DNA from: Macrotis lagotis
Lineage: Eukaryota; Chordata; Mammalia; Peramelemorphia; Peramelidae
DNA: 64,000 nt
Reading direction: 5' to 3'
Assembly (NCBI RefSeq): GCF_037893015.1
Contig: NC_133660.1
Location: forward strand, 165,108,283-165,172,282
The number at the start of each line of letters is the position of its first letter. Positions within the stretch are counted from its first letter, which is position 1. The notes under the pieces were generated by a model. The model was not told the origin of the DNA and made no database searches. It saw only the letters and a program-made list of their open reading frames with translations. Made by a program: the position numbers and the translations under genes. Shown here piece by piece: positions 46,609-57,444 of the stretch.

Positions 46609-47321
46609 GGTCTGATCCACAGCAAATGGGAATAGAAATGGGAATTATTGTGTACTCCACCTAAACCCATAGTATCAACTAGATGAGGATGAAATTTGAA
46701 CTGTTTTTGATTACATCCAAGTCTTTCTGACTGAATAATGATGTTGCTGACAAGTCGTCATTCAAGCAATATTGTTATAAAGCATAAAGATTTATCTGAG
46801 TCTACTATCGGGTAACTCATTGTAGCTACAAATTGCTGTCAGGTACATTCAGTTCAATTCAGTGTGATATGCTAAGAATGGTCAGATAATTGGTCTTGGA
46901 GCAGGTCAGTTATCCTAAATACACTGTACCTGCTTTGCTGGGGAGAAGCAAACAGTTGGTCACAGACATCACTCCTGGGTGGTTTCAATGACATTTAAAG
47001 CTGGAGTGAAGAGAGCAAAAATCTCTAATGCTATAGATCAGTATGTGACTGGCACCACTGGTGAGGATGATGATTCAGCCAAATGAAAAACAATGTTTAA
47101 TGAAGTTCCTAAACTTTTAACTGAGGTAGAAGAGAAAGAATGGATTGATGCATTGAAACTAGTATGTGTCTGCTCGGATGCCTTTTTCCTTTTTAGAGAT
47201 AATGTAGATAGGGCTAAGAGGAGCTCTCTCAGGTCCAGTTGCTGACAGATAGTGATTGAAACCTGTGATGAACTTGGAATAACAACTCAGTCATACAAAT
47301 CTTTGATTATTTTATCACTGA
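46609..47321 (+). pseudogene. ATIC: Processed pseudogene (retrocopy) of ATIC, 3' part
   Basis: Conceptual translation in shifting frames follows the C-terminal ~230 residues of ATIC (PURH, the enzyme for the last two steps of IMP synthesis). Landmarks: NGNYCVL at about 46639, a KHKDLSES stretch near 46785, YAKNGQIIGLGAGQ near 46870, [20 protein letters not shown] from 46997, [16 protein letters not shown] from 47174, VIETCDELGI from 47252, SHTNL near 47289, and a final stop at 47319-47321. Breaks include in-frame stops (TGA at 47084), frameshifts and loss of about seven codons after RAKRS. No introns interrupt it, hence a 5'-truncated retrocopy, non-functional. An A-rich stretch at 47444-47460 may be the decayed tail. 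Confidence 0.9.
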
Positions 47322-47564
47322 TTCTGATGTATACTTTTCTGAATTTTTGCAGAAACATATCATAAATAATTGTGGACAATCATGATGAAAAATTTTAATG
47401 AATATATTTTAAAATGTTTCATCAGTATTTGGTTTTTGGAATTTGAAAAAATATATTAAGAATGTTTTATCAAAGAAATTGTCATGGGAATAAGTTTCAT
47501 TATATAATTTTCTCTTTGAGGATTGAGCGTCTGATGTATATGATCTCTACTGTGTATCTATCTG

Positions 47565-48455
47565 TTGGAGAAGATGGGATGAAGCAGGACAAAGGGTCCT
47601 TTATAGGGGCTTGTCTTGGTAAAGAGAAGGGCTCCCTTTTCAAATGAGATAGAGGTGAAAGAGACAGTGGAGGAGGATATCTGAGTGGTGTAAGATGAGG
47701 AGGAGGAAAAACAGAGCTCTTGGTGCATGACCTCAATTTTTTTTTTTTGAAGTATGAAGCTTGGGGACCTTTGGTGAAACTTGTGAGGTGAGCAAAACAG
47801 CCAAACAGGGAAGTATAGAAGTATAATCTTGTTTCATTGAGGCCCAGGTGAGATTACGTTACATAAATTTGTACTGGACACAGTCAACAGAGATCTTGTT
47901 TTTTTCAATCACTTTTAGTAGTTTAGTTTAGTATAGTCACACTGTGAATAGGAAAGAAGGCAATATATTTATAGAGTAACCAAGTTTGGGTTTTGGCAAA
48001 GTCTGATTGACATTAGGCCACGGGACTTGAGTGTAAAGAATAGTATACAGTTGAAATGACTTACCCAGAGTCAAGATAGGGAAGGGAAGAAAAGATAGCA
48101 AATGCAGAATCAATGGACTGAGGAAGAACTGAGTATGAAAGGACTGGAGGTCACAATGAGGATGAAGAACAGGGTTGAGAATTGTAAGGAGGAGGAAGCA
48201 TAGAATTATACAAGATTATGATCAAATTAGGGAATTTTGGATATCACAATTATGGAACTAGAACACTTATGAGTGATTGCAAAGTCAAGTATATGCCTTT
48301 CTTGGTGTGGAGAAGTAGCCCTTGGGAAATGAGTAGAGTGAGGGGCTTTTGAATTAAAATATAATTAGTACTGACTAGAAAGGGTGGCTATGGATACAGG
48401 GTTAACAAAAGAGAGCCAGAACTAGTAAGTGCAAGAAGATGCCATGATGATGATG
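47565..48455 (+). repeat. Long old interspersed repeat, right part
   Basis: GTTGGAGAAGATGGGATGAAG, GGGGCTTGTCTTGGTAAAGAG, GATATCTGAGTGGTGTAAGATGAGG, GAGCTCTTGGTGCATGACCTC, GAGGCCCAGGTGAGATTACG. I believe this is the same family as 45960-46608, continued on the other side of the ATIC retrocopy; assignment is by recall. Confidence 0.5.
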
Positions 48456-48468
48456 ATGATGATTGATT

Positions 48469-48909
48469 GTGGAGGTCCAGCCTCTGTGGGGTCCTTGGAA
48501 CCTGACAGGAGGGATAGAGTCGGTGAAATGAGTTGAGTCAACAAGTGGGTAAAGGCAGGAGCAGGTTGACTGACTGTCAGCTGCTTAGATTTATTTTTAT
48601 AGTTTCAGAATCATGTATGTTTCAAGCAAGCAAGCTGAGATCATTTCCTTGGTTACAAAAGTGTACAATTTTCATCATCAATCATATAGTTCATATGGTT
48701 ATAAGTTTTAATCATGTGATTACAAGTTTAAGTAATAATCATATAGTTAATTGATTTCTTATCCCTACTCAGACCATGATGACCTTAACCTGTCTGTTAC
48801 CTTATTTATTACTATATTGTATAATTGTTAATTCATTTAAAGTTATTAATTAAGCAATTCTTTTAATGGAAAGTTTTTTTATATTTTTTGTGTAATGTTT
48901 TTCGATACA
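48469..48909 (-). mobile_element. Endogenous-retrovirus LTR (3' LTR)
   Basis: On the minus strand it begins TGTATCG and ends GGACCTCCACA, so it has TG...CA ends over about 440 bp. ACTATAAAAATAAATC on that strand (48588-48604) combines a TATA-like box and AATAAA, and the R/U5 end GGTTCCAAGGACCCCACAG fits class II (betaretrovirus-like) LTRs. A purine stretch AAAGGAG immediately precedes the TG, as a polypurine tract should. The other LTR is absent from the window. Confidence 0.7.
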
Positions 48910-49530
48910 CTCCTTTAACAATCTATAGTGAGGGTCTTTATGCTTGTCCACCCATCCGTTAACTCTTACAATAACCAATTTTTCTTTCAGGCCTTGTTGG
49001 TAGAAGCCACAGTTTCTGTGACTTTTTTATTCTTTCTCATGAAACTAAGGCTGCTGGAGTTCACATATCGGTCACCTGTACTATTTTCTCACCATCTTTT
49101 TCATATATTTCTGTGTATTGTAAGGGGGGCAAAACTATTAATTTCCCTGGATTTCTATCTGACCCATCTTGTATCTGTTTTCCCTGCATATATTCTGGCA
49201 TCTCCTTGGAATTCCCAGTGTTGGGTTTTCCAGAGATTTCATAATGTTGAAGCCTTTTGTATGCCTCAGGGAGAGGCAGTTCTGTTAAATTTGGACAGAG
49301 TTTACAATCTGTTTTATTCAAGGAATTTCTCTGAAATCCTTCCTTTATAGTCATTCCAGTATTAGGGTGAGTAAATATTGCAATCAATAATAAACCTATA
49401 AATATTGGTATGTATGAAAACTCTATATATATTGAAGAAGGAAATGTTGTTCCATCAGGCAGTGTGACTACCTTGAGTCTTCTTGCTGTGACTGTGTCAA
49501 GCAGCTTAGAGACCTTGACTCCCAACAATT
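48910..49530 (-). pseudogene. Retroviral internal remnant upstream of the 3' LTR
   Basis: An open minus-strand frame covers about 49061-49530. It has one strongly hydrophobic, membrane-spanning-like segment and about 100 polar residues after it, then a stop, about 150 bp, and the LTR. That position fits the end of an env gene (membrane anchor and cytoplasmic tail), but I do not recognise the sequence with certainty. Upstream retroviral genes are missing; the fragment stops at a CAT/AAT/CAA simple repeat (about 49530-49570). The apparent start of the longer open frame lies in the adjacent SINE and is not a viral start. Confidence 0.5.
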
Positions 49531-49592
49531 GATCATCATCATTATTATTATTGTTGTTGTTGTTATTATTGACATATAGTGGAAAGTTAGGA

Positions 49593-49845
49593 AATAGGTA
49601 CACAATAGATAGTGTACCAGGTCTGGAATCAGGAGAACTATTTGTCCTAAATTTAAATCTGGCCCAAGACACTTATTAACTGTGTGACCCTGGGCAAGTC
49701 ACTTAACCCTGTTTACCTTAGTTTCCTCACCTATCAAATGAACTGGAGAAGGAAATGATAAACCACTCTAGTGTCTTTGTCAAAAAAATTCCAAAAGAGA
49801 TCATGAAGATTTAGATACAACCAAGAATGACTAAACATCAATTAC
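49593..49845 (+). mobile_element. MAR1-like SINE, full length
   Basis: GTACCAGGTCTGGAATCAGG, GACACTTATTAACTGTGTGACCC, TTTCCTCACCTATCAAATGA, GATAAACCACTCTAGTGTCT, ATGACTAAACATCAATTA. Confidence 0.85.
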
Positions 49846-50124
49846 AATCTATGTATTTTTGGAGTCCCCTACTAAGAGGGTAGGAGTTGAGGTGGAGGCA
49901 GACATTTCACTCATTAAGGAAGGAGAATATTCTGGGGATTAGTAGATAATAGCTACCAGGATATTGATTGTATGACAAATTTGGATTGAGTGATGGTAGT
50001 AGAGGGATTGTCTAGATGTGATAATGGAGAAAAAGAAATATTCTGACTTCCCCAGTAAGATCTAATGAGCCTGGTGGCATAAATAAAAGTTCAGTCAGTC
50101 AAAAGCCATTTTAAAACATATAAA

Positions 50125-51765
50125 TATATTTTTATTTATTAAATATTTCTCAATTACATTTAAAAAATTTTTAACATTCTAAAAATTTTTGAAGTTCAAA
50201 TTCCCTCCCTTCCTCCTCCTACACCTCCATTGAGAAGGCAATTATACTAATCATCATATCAAAATATATTTCCATATTAACCATGTTGCAATAGGAAAGA
50301 CACCAAAAAAAAATCCTAAGGAAAATAAAATGAAAAAGTACTTCCATCTGCACTCAAGAGTTTATCAATTCTCTTTCCTGAGGTGGATGGCATTTCCCAT
50401 CATAGGTCCTTTGGAATTTCTTGGATCTTTGTATTGATCAGAATAGCTAAGTCTTTCACAGTTAATCATCATTACATTATTGCTCTTATTGTATATGTTG
50501 GTCTCCTGATTCTGTTCACTTCCCATCCTTCTCATCATTTCTTAAAGCACAATAGGTTTCTATCACAATCACACACTATAACTTTTTCAACCATTTCCCA
50601 ATTGATGAACATCCCCTCGAGGTCCAATTCTTCACCATTGCAAAAAGAGCTGCAATAGATATTTTTGTTCAAATAGATCCTTTTCCTTTTTCTTTATCTC
50701 TGTGGGATATAGACTTAATAGTTGTAATCCTGGGTCAAAGATTATACAATTGTATAGCCCTTTGGTAATCGTTTCAAATTGTTTTCCAGAATGATTGAAT
50801 CAGTTCACAACTCTATCAACTGCGCATTAGTCTCTATTTTTCTACATCCTCTCAGCATTTTTCTTTTTCTATCATATTAGTCATTCTGATGGGTGTGAGG
50901 TAGTATCAGAGAATTGTTTTAATTTGTAGTTCTCTATTCAATTGTGATTTAGAACATTTTTTATGTGACAATTGATAACTTTGGTTTCTTCTTCTGAAAA
51001 TTGCCTATTCCTAGTCTTTGATAATTTATCAGTTGGGAAAGGTTGAAAGGTTGTGCATGACCTGTGGGAGAGCATTCTGAGCTCATATTGGTCTGATCAA
51101 CCACAGTCAAACATATTGTAATTTGTCTCCGACTTAGTCATGTCATTTTGGCTTTCTTTGATAATAAAGGACAAGAACCATCAATTGAGGAATGACTTGT
51201 TTTCTTATAAATTTTATTCCATCTCCTATTTAAGAAATGAACCATTATAAGAGAAACTTAGTATAAATTTTTTGCATGTTTTCCTTTTAATTTTGGTTGT
51301 ATTAGTTTTGTTTGTTACAGAACTTTTTAAATTTAATAAAATCAAAATTATTCATTTTGCTTTTCCTGATCCTTTCAATCTCTTGTTTGGTCATAAACTT
51401 TTCCCTTATCCATAGATCTGACAGGTAGCTTTTTCTTTGTTCCTCTAGTTTACTTCCGAAATTATTCTTTATGTATAATCAATCATCCATTTTGAGCTTA
51501 TTTTGATTTATGACATGACATTAAAGCCTAGATTCTTCCAAAGTGCTTTTCAGTTTACCCAGCAATATTTGTCAAATAGTGAGTTCTTGCCCCAAAGGCT
51601 TGGATCTTTGGGTTTATCCAATATTATATACTACAGTCATTGACTACTTTCTATTGTATACCTAATCTATTCCACTGATCCACTTCTCTTTTTCCTAGTC
51701 AGTGGAGTTTCATAAATATTGCTTTGTAATGTAGTTTGAAATCTGATTATAGTTAAGCACTTATT
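50125..51765 (-). mobile_element. L1, 5'-truncated, interrupted by a SINE
   Basis: On the + strand it reads 3' UTR (CAATTACATTTAAAAAATTTTTAACATTC, CATATTAACCATGTTGCAATAG), then the ORF2 end in reverse complement (CCCAATTGATGAACATCCCC, CATTCTGATGGGTGTGAGG, GTTTGGTCATAAACTTTTCC, CCAGCAATATTTGTCAAATAG). Frames are broken. It covers about 1.5 kb of L1 and is the longest ORF2-containing piece in the window. Confidence 0.88.
51041..51182 (+). mobile_element. SINE-like insert inside the L1
   Basis: GGTTGAAAGGTTGTGCATGACC, GATCAACCACAGTCAAAC, TTGTCTCCGACTTAGTCATG, TTTGATAATAAAGGACAAGAACC interrupt the L1 exactly where ATCAGTTGGG (51029-51038) is repeated as ATCAATTGAGG after it. The 3' end resembles the GGACAAACATC tail of the ~300-bp SINEs; the rest is a different sequence. 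Confidence 0.7.
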
Positions 51766-52531
51766 TTTATTCTGCACTAAAAAGGGTAGACAGATATGCA
51801 GTGTTAACAGCAGGGAGCTAGGTTTTAATGAGTGACAGAAGCTACTTCTATTAAAATGAAAATAAACAATTGAAATTTACATAATGTTTTAGGCTTGCAA
51901 AACACTGCATAATATTTGATCCTTAGAACAACTCTGTGAGGTATTATTATGGTTTTATAGATGATTAAACTGAGGCACAAGGCAGTGAAGGGGCTCATCC
52001 AGCTTTACACATCTTTTACCTGTCTGAGAAAGAATTCTATTTCATATGTTACTAATTCCAAGACCAGCTCTCTGTCCACCACAGCAAGCTCCCTCTATAA
52101 TTGCCCAGAGTCTTTGTATTGGTCTAATTTCCCCAGATCGAATTTCCCTAGCAGATTCTAAGCATATTGAGAATAGAGATTGTCATTTTCATTTTTGTGT
52201 TCCCAGGTAATACATGTTGAATTCAAAAGGATGGGGGGGAGGGCTGTTTGGCTCTCTAAGCCCCTTGTTCTCCATTTTATCCATCTTACTAATTGCTAGT
52301 TTCTTTGTCATTTTAGTGCTTTTCTGTCACTCCATTTGAACAAGAACAGGAAAAGCAAGAGGAGCAAGGAAACAACTAGCTTGAATTATAGTTATAAATT
52401 CTCCACCAGAGGTTTAAACTATTTAGTGAAAGGAGAATTTTAGATGTATCCGCAGAGTATTTTATTTTTATTCTAAACTTCTCTCCTGTTAACTCCTTTA
52501 AGACTTGGTTGTAATTATTTTGGAAGTTACA

Positions 52532-52583
52532 TTGTGTCTTAGACTAAAGAAAATGCTGTGGAACAAGAAGATTGGAAGGACTT
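52532..52583 (+). repeat. 52-bp direct repeat upstream of exon 5 (mate 54376-54427)
   Basis: Carries GTGGAACAAGAAGATTGGAAGG. The flanks TTGTGTC(T/A)TAGACT(A/G)AAGA and GG(A/C)CTT match the mate with about five substitutions in 52 bp. Confidence 0.75.
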
Positions 52584-52672
52584 CTCCCTGTGAGGGAACC
52601 GCAGGTTAAAACTGGCTACTGAAAACCTTATTATGCAACCTTGGGTCTAATATGATTTTTTTCTCACTACAG

Positions 52673-52749
52673 GTTAGTAGCAAAGATGAAGATTTTCTTG
52701 ATCTTTCTGTTGACGTGGAACAGAACACATCAATCACACACTGTCTAAG
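52673..52749 (+). CDS. USP46: USP46 coding exon 5 (residues 188-212 plus two bases of Arg213)
   Basis: [20 protein letters not shown] then ITHCL, part of the fingers subdomain between the two halves of the zinc site. Acceptor TTTTTCTCACTACAG|GTT, donor AAG|GTAACA, the weakest-looking donor of the six (A at +4, C at +5). Phase 2. Confidence 0.97.
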
Positions 52750-53094
52750 GTAACAGATTCTGTCGTGTCCTTATTTATACTTTTTTATGGTTAATTTAGT
52801 GATGTATAAATTAACAAAAAAAAAACCCCAAAGGTTCCATCTCATTATTCAGGAATTGCTTCTGTCCCATTCTTCTCAAGTCTATCATTTCATTGCCTTT
52901 GCTCCCTCCTGGAATGAATTAATAGTAAAGAAGAATGGGCCATGAAAGAGGAGATCTGTAGAGAGCAAAAGTAAGAAGATATTTTAGAAATTTTTTTAAA
53001 AAGTTTTAAATGTTTGATATTCTATTTAATTTCTTAAGTATGAGTTGTATGCCTTTTGCTTATATCAGTCACAGTTGTACAAATGTATTGGCTT

Positions 53095-53165
53095 TGGAAG
53101 GAAGGAAAGCAAAGGAAGAAAAAGAAAAAGAGAAGAAAGAAGTAAAGGAAAGGAAGAAAGAATTT
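53095..53165. repeat. Purine-rich tract
   Basis: About 70 bp of A and G (GGAAGGAAAGCAAAGGAAGA, AAAAGAGAAGAAAGAAG). One C breaks it. Confidence 0.85.
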
Positions 53166-53647
53166 TAACTCTAGAGTTTCACTGTGTCAGTCACTGTGCT
53201 AAGTACTGAATATAAAAGTAAAAAAAAAGTTCCTACCCTCAGGGTACCTATATTCTAATTAGGGAAGACTTTACTAAAAAAAACCCAGACAGAGCAAATA
53301 TAGTACCCAAAATGGGAAGGAGTATGGTTTTTGAAGTCTTAAGACAATCAGGAATTGAGCAAATTGAGTGGGGAGTGAAATGAAGGCAGACTGGGCTTGG
53401 GGCTCTCTGTCCCAAGAAGAACTCCCCAATGAAGGGAAGCTAGGTAGATGTTGTAGCTATTTTAGATGCTGAGGGAAGTTCCAAGATAAGCCTAAGTAGA
53501 AGGGATATGAGTTTAAAATCTAGAGTAGGTTAGGAACAAGACTGGAAGATAGACATGGACAGACATACAAACTGATATGGTCAGTAGAAAGCAGTAGCTT
53601 GCAGTGCAATCCCAATAATTTTTTTTAATCTAAGTTCTTCCATGTTA

Positions 53648-53706
53648 CTTTTTTCTTTTCCTTTCTTTCTTCTTTCTTCTTTTTTTGCTTCTTTCTTTTC
53701 CTCTTC
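53648..53706. repeat. Pyrimidine-rich tract
   Basis: TTTTTTCTTTTCCTTTCTTTC, TTCTTTCTTCTTTTTTTGCT, TCTTTCTTTTCCTCTTCC. It lies 480 bp after the purine tract and is complementary in character. Confidence 0.85.
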
Positions 53707-54375
53707 CTGCCCCACTGCCCATCAAGTGTCAAGATCAGCAGGCAGCCTCAGGGAAGATGTACACAAATGACAAGAGGAGTGAGAGGAATGCAGAGGGGTG
53801 GGGGTGGGGGTATGGGTGAAGTGTTCTGAGAGGAAGGAGAGTTGACTCTCTCCCCCCAAAGGGGCTGAAAGACAGGCTGGGAAGGCTCTGTAGAGGAAAA
53901 GGTAGAATTTGAGTTGAGCTTTGAAGGAAGGGAGGAAATTCACCACATGAGGATGGATGGTGAACCCATTTCAGGAACAGAAGACTGAGCAGAGGCATGC
54001 TGATGAAGAAGAGTCCAATGAGATCAGATAGAAGAGAAATTGTGAAGCAATTTAGATCCTGACCTCAAAAGAGTCTTTAGTCCAAGATGATGAGTAGGTT
54101 TCCTTTACAAATAACTGATATTAGGCAGAAAAAAAAAGAAAACTACCATAGGCTATAAAAGATGGCAGATTGGATTGATCACTTTCCAGTGGGAACATCA
54201 AGAAGACTTCATGAGCAAGTGGGCTTTAAAAGAGGGGAGCAACTTTAAAGATGGAAGTAACTAAAGTAGGCATTTAGTGAATGCTTGTTGACTGATTGAC
54301 CTACCAAGAGAGCAATGTCTTGGAGAGTTGGTAGAGAAGGACAAAAAAAAAAAAACAAGAAGACTACCAGTTTTG

Positions 54376-54427
54376 TTGTGTCATAGACTGAAGAGAATGT
54401 TGTGGAACAAGAAGATTGGAAGGCCTT
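54376..54427 (+). repeat. 52-bp direct repeat downstream of exon 5 (mate 52532-52583)
   Basis: TTGTGTCATAGACTGAAGAG, AATGTTGTGGAACAAGAAGA, TTGGAAGGCCTT. It is located 1.63 kb beyond exon 5; its mate ends 90 bp before exon 5. Confidence 0.75.
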
Positions 54428-54639
54428 GAATGCCTGGTAAAGGAGTATTACACTTGATAATCACCAGGACATAAACCTGGGAATGTCTCTTATAAATTAC
54501 TGTTCCTTCTAAATAGAAAATAAATTCAGAATGGTATGCGTCTTTGTATTTCCTTCTAGCCATCTTTCTGTTTTCTTCTTATCTATGTTTTTTACTGACA
54601 TTTCATTTATTCTCCTTTGTATATTTTATTTGTTTAGTT

Positions 54640-54960
54640 TTTTAATTAATTAGCATTTATTTTCTCTCTCGCATCAATTTCACCACTGGAAAAAAAAAAG
54701 GAAAAACACTCTTGTAGCAATTATACACAGTGGGCAAAACAAATACTAGAATTGGTCATCTTCAAGAATGTATGTTTCATTCTGCATTGTGAATCCATTC
54801 CCTCTCTATAAGGAAGTAGACAGCATAGTACTTCAGTAATCCTTTGGAATCATGGTTGGTCATTGCATTCATTGATCAGAGTTCCTAAGACTTTCAGAGT
54901 TTGTTTCTGCAGGGTTGATCTCTTGATTCCTGTATAGTTTAAAAAATGCTTCAGTGACCT
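54640..54960 (-). mobile_element. L1 3' end fragment
   Basis: + strand: TTAGCATTTATTTTCTCTCTCGC, TGTATGTTTCATTCTGCATTGTG, CCTTTGGAATCATGGTTGGTC, AGACTTTCAGAGTTTG. Confidence 0.65.
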
Positions 54961-54969
54961 TTTCTTTTC

Positions 54970-55562
54970 TTTTTTTTGACAACCCCTATCACTAGGCCTC
55001 TCTTGTCTTCCCCTTTCTTTTGGGGAAAAAAAATCCTATATTGCCCATCTCTATAAATATATGTCTCATTCCATACTTTGAGTCCATTATCTCTTTCTAA
55101 GGAGGCTGGTAGCATATCTGATCTATCTGTGTGTGTTCCAGTCTCTTAGTTAATCATCACATAAAACACAGTTGTTAAGTCTTTCAAAGTTGTTTTTCTT
55201 TACAGTTTTATTATTGTATAAAGTGAACTCCAGGTTATGCTCACATAATTCAGCATCAGTTCATCCAAGTCTTCCTGGGTTTCTCTGAATGCTCTCTTTC
55301 CTCATTTCTTAAAGTACAATGGTAGAATATTTCTATATCATAATTTGCTCAGCCATTCTCCAGATGAAAAGCATCCCCTTAGTTTCCAGTTCTTTGCATA
55401 ACAGCATTGAAATAAGCTACTATAAATATTCTTGTATATAGGAATAGTCCTTTCCCTTTCCCTTTGATTTCCTTAAGGAACTAGTAGTAGTAGTAGTATT
55501 GTTGGGCCACAATTTAATGCTTTGGGGCACACAGCTCTAAATTGTTATGACTTTGTCATTAA
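54970..55562 (-). mobile_element. L1 3' end fragment, longer copy
   Basis: + strand: CCCATCTCTATAAATATATG, AAGTCTTTCAAAGTTG, CAGCATCAGTTCATCCAAGTC, CTCAGCCATTCTCCAGATGA, CTATAAATATTCTTGTATATAGG, ATTGTTGGGCC. Shares its first third with the preceding fragment, so the two are separate insertions or a tandem duplication. Confidence 0.75.
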
Positions 55563-55567
55563 CAATG

Positions 55568-55858
55568 CATAGTGAGTAGAGTGCCAGCCCTGAAGTCAAG
55601 ACCTGAATTCAAATCCAGATTCAGTTACTTATTAGTTGTGTGACCTTGGGGAAGTCACTTAACTCTAATTGCCTCATCTCTAAGGCTATCTCTAATTGTC
55701 CAGATTCCTATTAGACCACTGGTTGTAGAGAAGAAAGTGAGACTGGTGACTTAGTACAGGCCCCCCCCCACCCCATCCAACTCACATGCATGTCATGGCT
55801 TCATCTCCTTGATATGGTCTTCTTAGAGAATGAGGGAAAACATCATCATCAGAGAGGA
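55568..55858 (+). mobile_element. Full-length ~300-bp SINE
   Basis: GTAGAGTGCCAGCCCTGAAGTCAAG, GTGTGACCTTGGGGAAGTCACTTAAC, CAATTGTCC-type centre (CTAATTGTCCAGATTCC), CCAACTCACATGCATGTCATGG, GAATGAGGGAAAACATCATCATC. Confidence 0.85.
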
Positions 55859-56329
55859 GAGGTTATTCAGAAAACTGTGCACATTCTTTCACTTTGTTCT
55901 TACAAAATGTATCTGTGCCCCCTGTTGGTCAGCTATGCTTGAGAACATCTGGAATTGTTAAATTACTAAGTGGGTTACTGTGGAATCTTTTCTGAATGCC
56001 TTTAAGAATGACTCAGATTCTCATCTGTCTGGGGTGGTTCAGGCCAAGGAATCAATTCTGAAAATTTTCCTTCCCCACAACTCTCCTCCCTCCCCCCAGG
56101 AATCTGATTATGCCCCACCTGTACATATTAGCAGTCAAACCTATCTGCTCCTGTATAGACACATGCTCTTCAAGTTTTACAGTTTTAGAACTGTGCAGTG
56201 TTTTATAGTTTCAGCAGTTTTAAGACCAGTTAGAAGGGCACTAGGGAACAATGCATTGTGTGGTGGTGTGGTCAGTAGAGAGTCTTGTGGTCAATAGAAA
56301 GTATGATCAGGCTAGAAAATCCAACTCTA

Positions 56330-56470
56330 GTCAAGTTTCACTTCCTGTGTGACCTTGAGTGAAGAAGTTTTAACTCTTAGGGTCTTAATTCTCTCAGCTG
56401 CAAAACAAAGCAATTGAACTAAATGATCTCTAAGGTCCCTTTCTAGAGCTAAATTTCTTGCCCGAATTCC
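56330..56470 (+). mobile_element. MIR-like SINE fragment
   Basis: AAGTTTCACTTCCTGTGTGACCTTGAG, CTCTCAGCTGCAAAACAAAGCAATTGAACTAAATGATCTCTAAGGTCCC (split here only in description). Typical CTGTAAAATG...GATGATCTCTAAGGTCCC tail. Confidence 0.6.
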
Positions 56471-56899
56471 TAAGATCATTCTGGAGGAAGAGTCAGAAAG
56501 TGGACTAGAAATTTCTAGTTCATCCTCCATATAATATCACCACCAAACAAACGACTGCAGAACTCTGAAAATTCTTTGAAACCTCTTCTGTCCCACTTGA
56601 AGAAACTAGGTATAAGCTAGACAGGGAAACTCTCCATTTCTATTTTGTGTTTTATTTCTATTTATGTTTGTAGAGACCTCGTTTATGTAAGAAATTTGAA
56701 GAATCTTTCTTATCATCATGGCCACATCTTTTCTGAACTAAATATCTCTTTGATGATTAAAAAAAAATAAAGGGGTCAGACCTCCTGTACTCTGTAAAGT
56801 ATTTAAGATAGCTAATTTCAGCAATATGCTAGACCATTCTCATTAAGGTATAAGGAGCTTTTCATTCCTCATCTGTCACCCTGAGAGCTAGTACTCTTT

Positions 56900-57060
56900 T
56901 TTTTCTTTTCTTTTAGGTTTTTGCAAGGCAAATGGGGTTAAGTGGCTTGCCCAAGGCCACACAGCTAGGTAATTATTAAGTGTCTGAGACCGGATTTGAA
57001 CCCAGGTACTCCTGACTCCAAGGCCGGTGCTTTATCCACTACACCACCTAGCCGCCCCTC
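56900..57060 (-). mobile_element. SINE with 16-bp target-site duplication
   Basis: Near-consensus reverse copy. Exact AGAGCTAGTACTCTTT at 56884-56899 and 57061-57076. Very close in sequence to the copy at 14091-14243 (both have TGTCTGAGACC and GACTCCAAGGCC), suggesting the same subfamily. Confidence 0.96.
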
Positions 57061-57444
57061 AGAGCTAGTACTCTTTCAGAAATACTAATCTCCACTGGGA
57101 AACAAGATCCCTATACTGCTTGACATAGACATAATTAATTCATTCATTAAAAACAAACAAAAATAAAACCTCTTTTTTTCCTCAGGTGTTTAGCCAGGCA
57201 AATAAACCTAGATTAGCAGGGAGAGCTAGAATGGGAGGAGGGAGTCACAGATGAAACAAAACATATTTCATAGTTCCAGTAGGGATCATTATATACTCAA
57301 GGAACACATTATTGACAAAGCCACTCAATGACACTAAATAGAAAAATTATGAATTTTGTTTATTACTTATAGCTTGCTTTTTCTTTTAACTATACAATGA
57401 ATTATACTTGTCATTTTCAAAATTGTCTCACTTGTTTGGGCTTC

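Larger units (their letters stand above)
34399..52672 (+). other. USP46: USP46 intron 4 (18.3 kb)
   Basis: GTAAGT to CTCACTACAG. It is the most transposon-dense part of the window, with at least half accounted for by listed elements. I see no gene and no named element in 34470-35100, 39250-39920, 40320-41650, 49850-50120 and 51770-52530. Confidence 0.85.

Noticed and set aside
48444..48466. (GAT)n tract next to the LTR as a target-site duplication
   Set aside because: It is a simple repeat; the other LTR is missing, so no paired duplication can be tested.
49061..49672. A 203-codon gene on the minus strand
   Set aside because: The start and first ~60 codons come from a SINE and an AAT/CAA simple repeat (poly-Asn); the remainder is the retroviral fragment described above, not a host gene.
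50383..50658. 91-codon + strand frame
   Set aside because: It is the reverse complement of L1 3' sequence.
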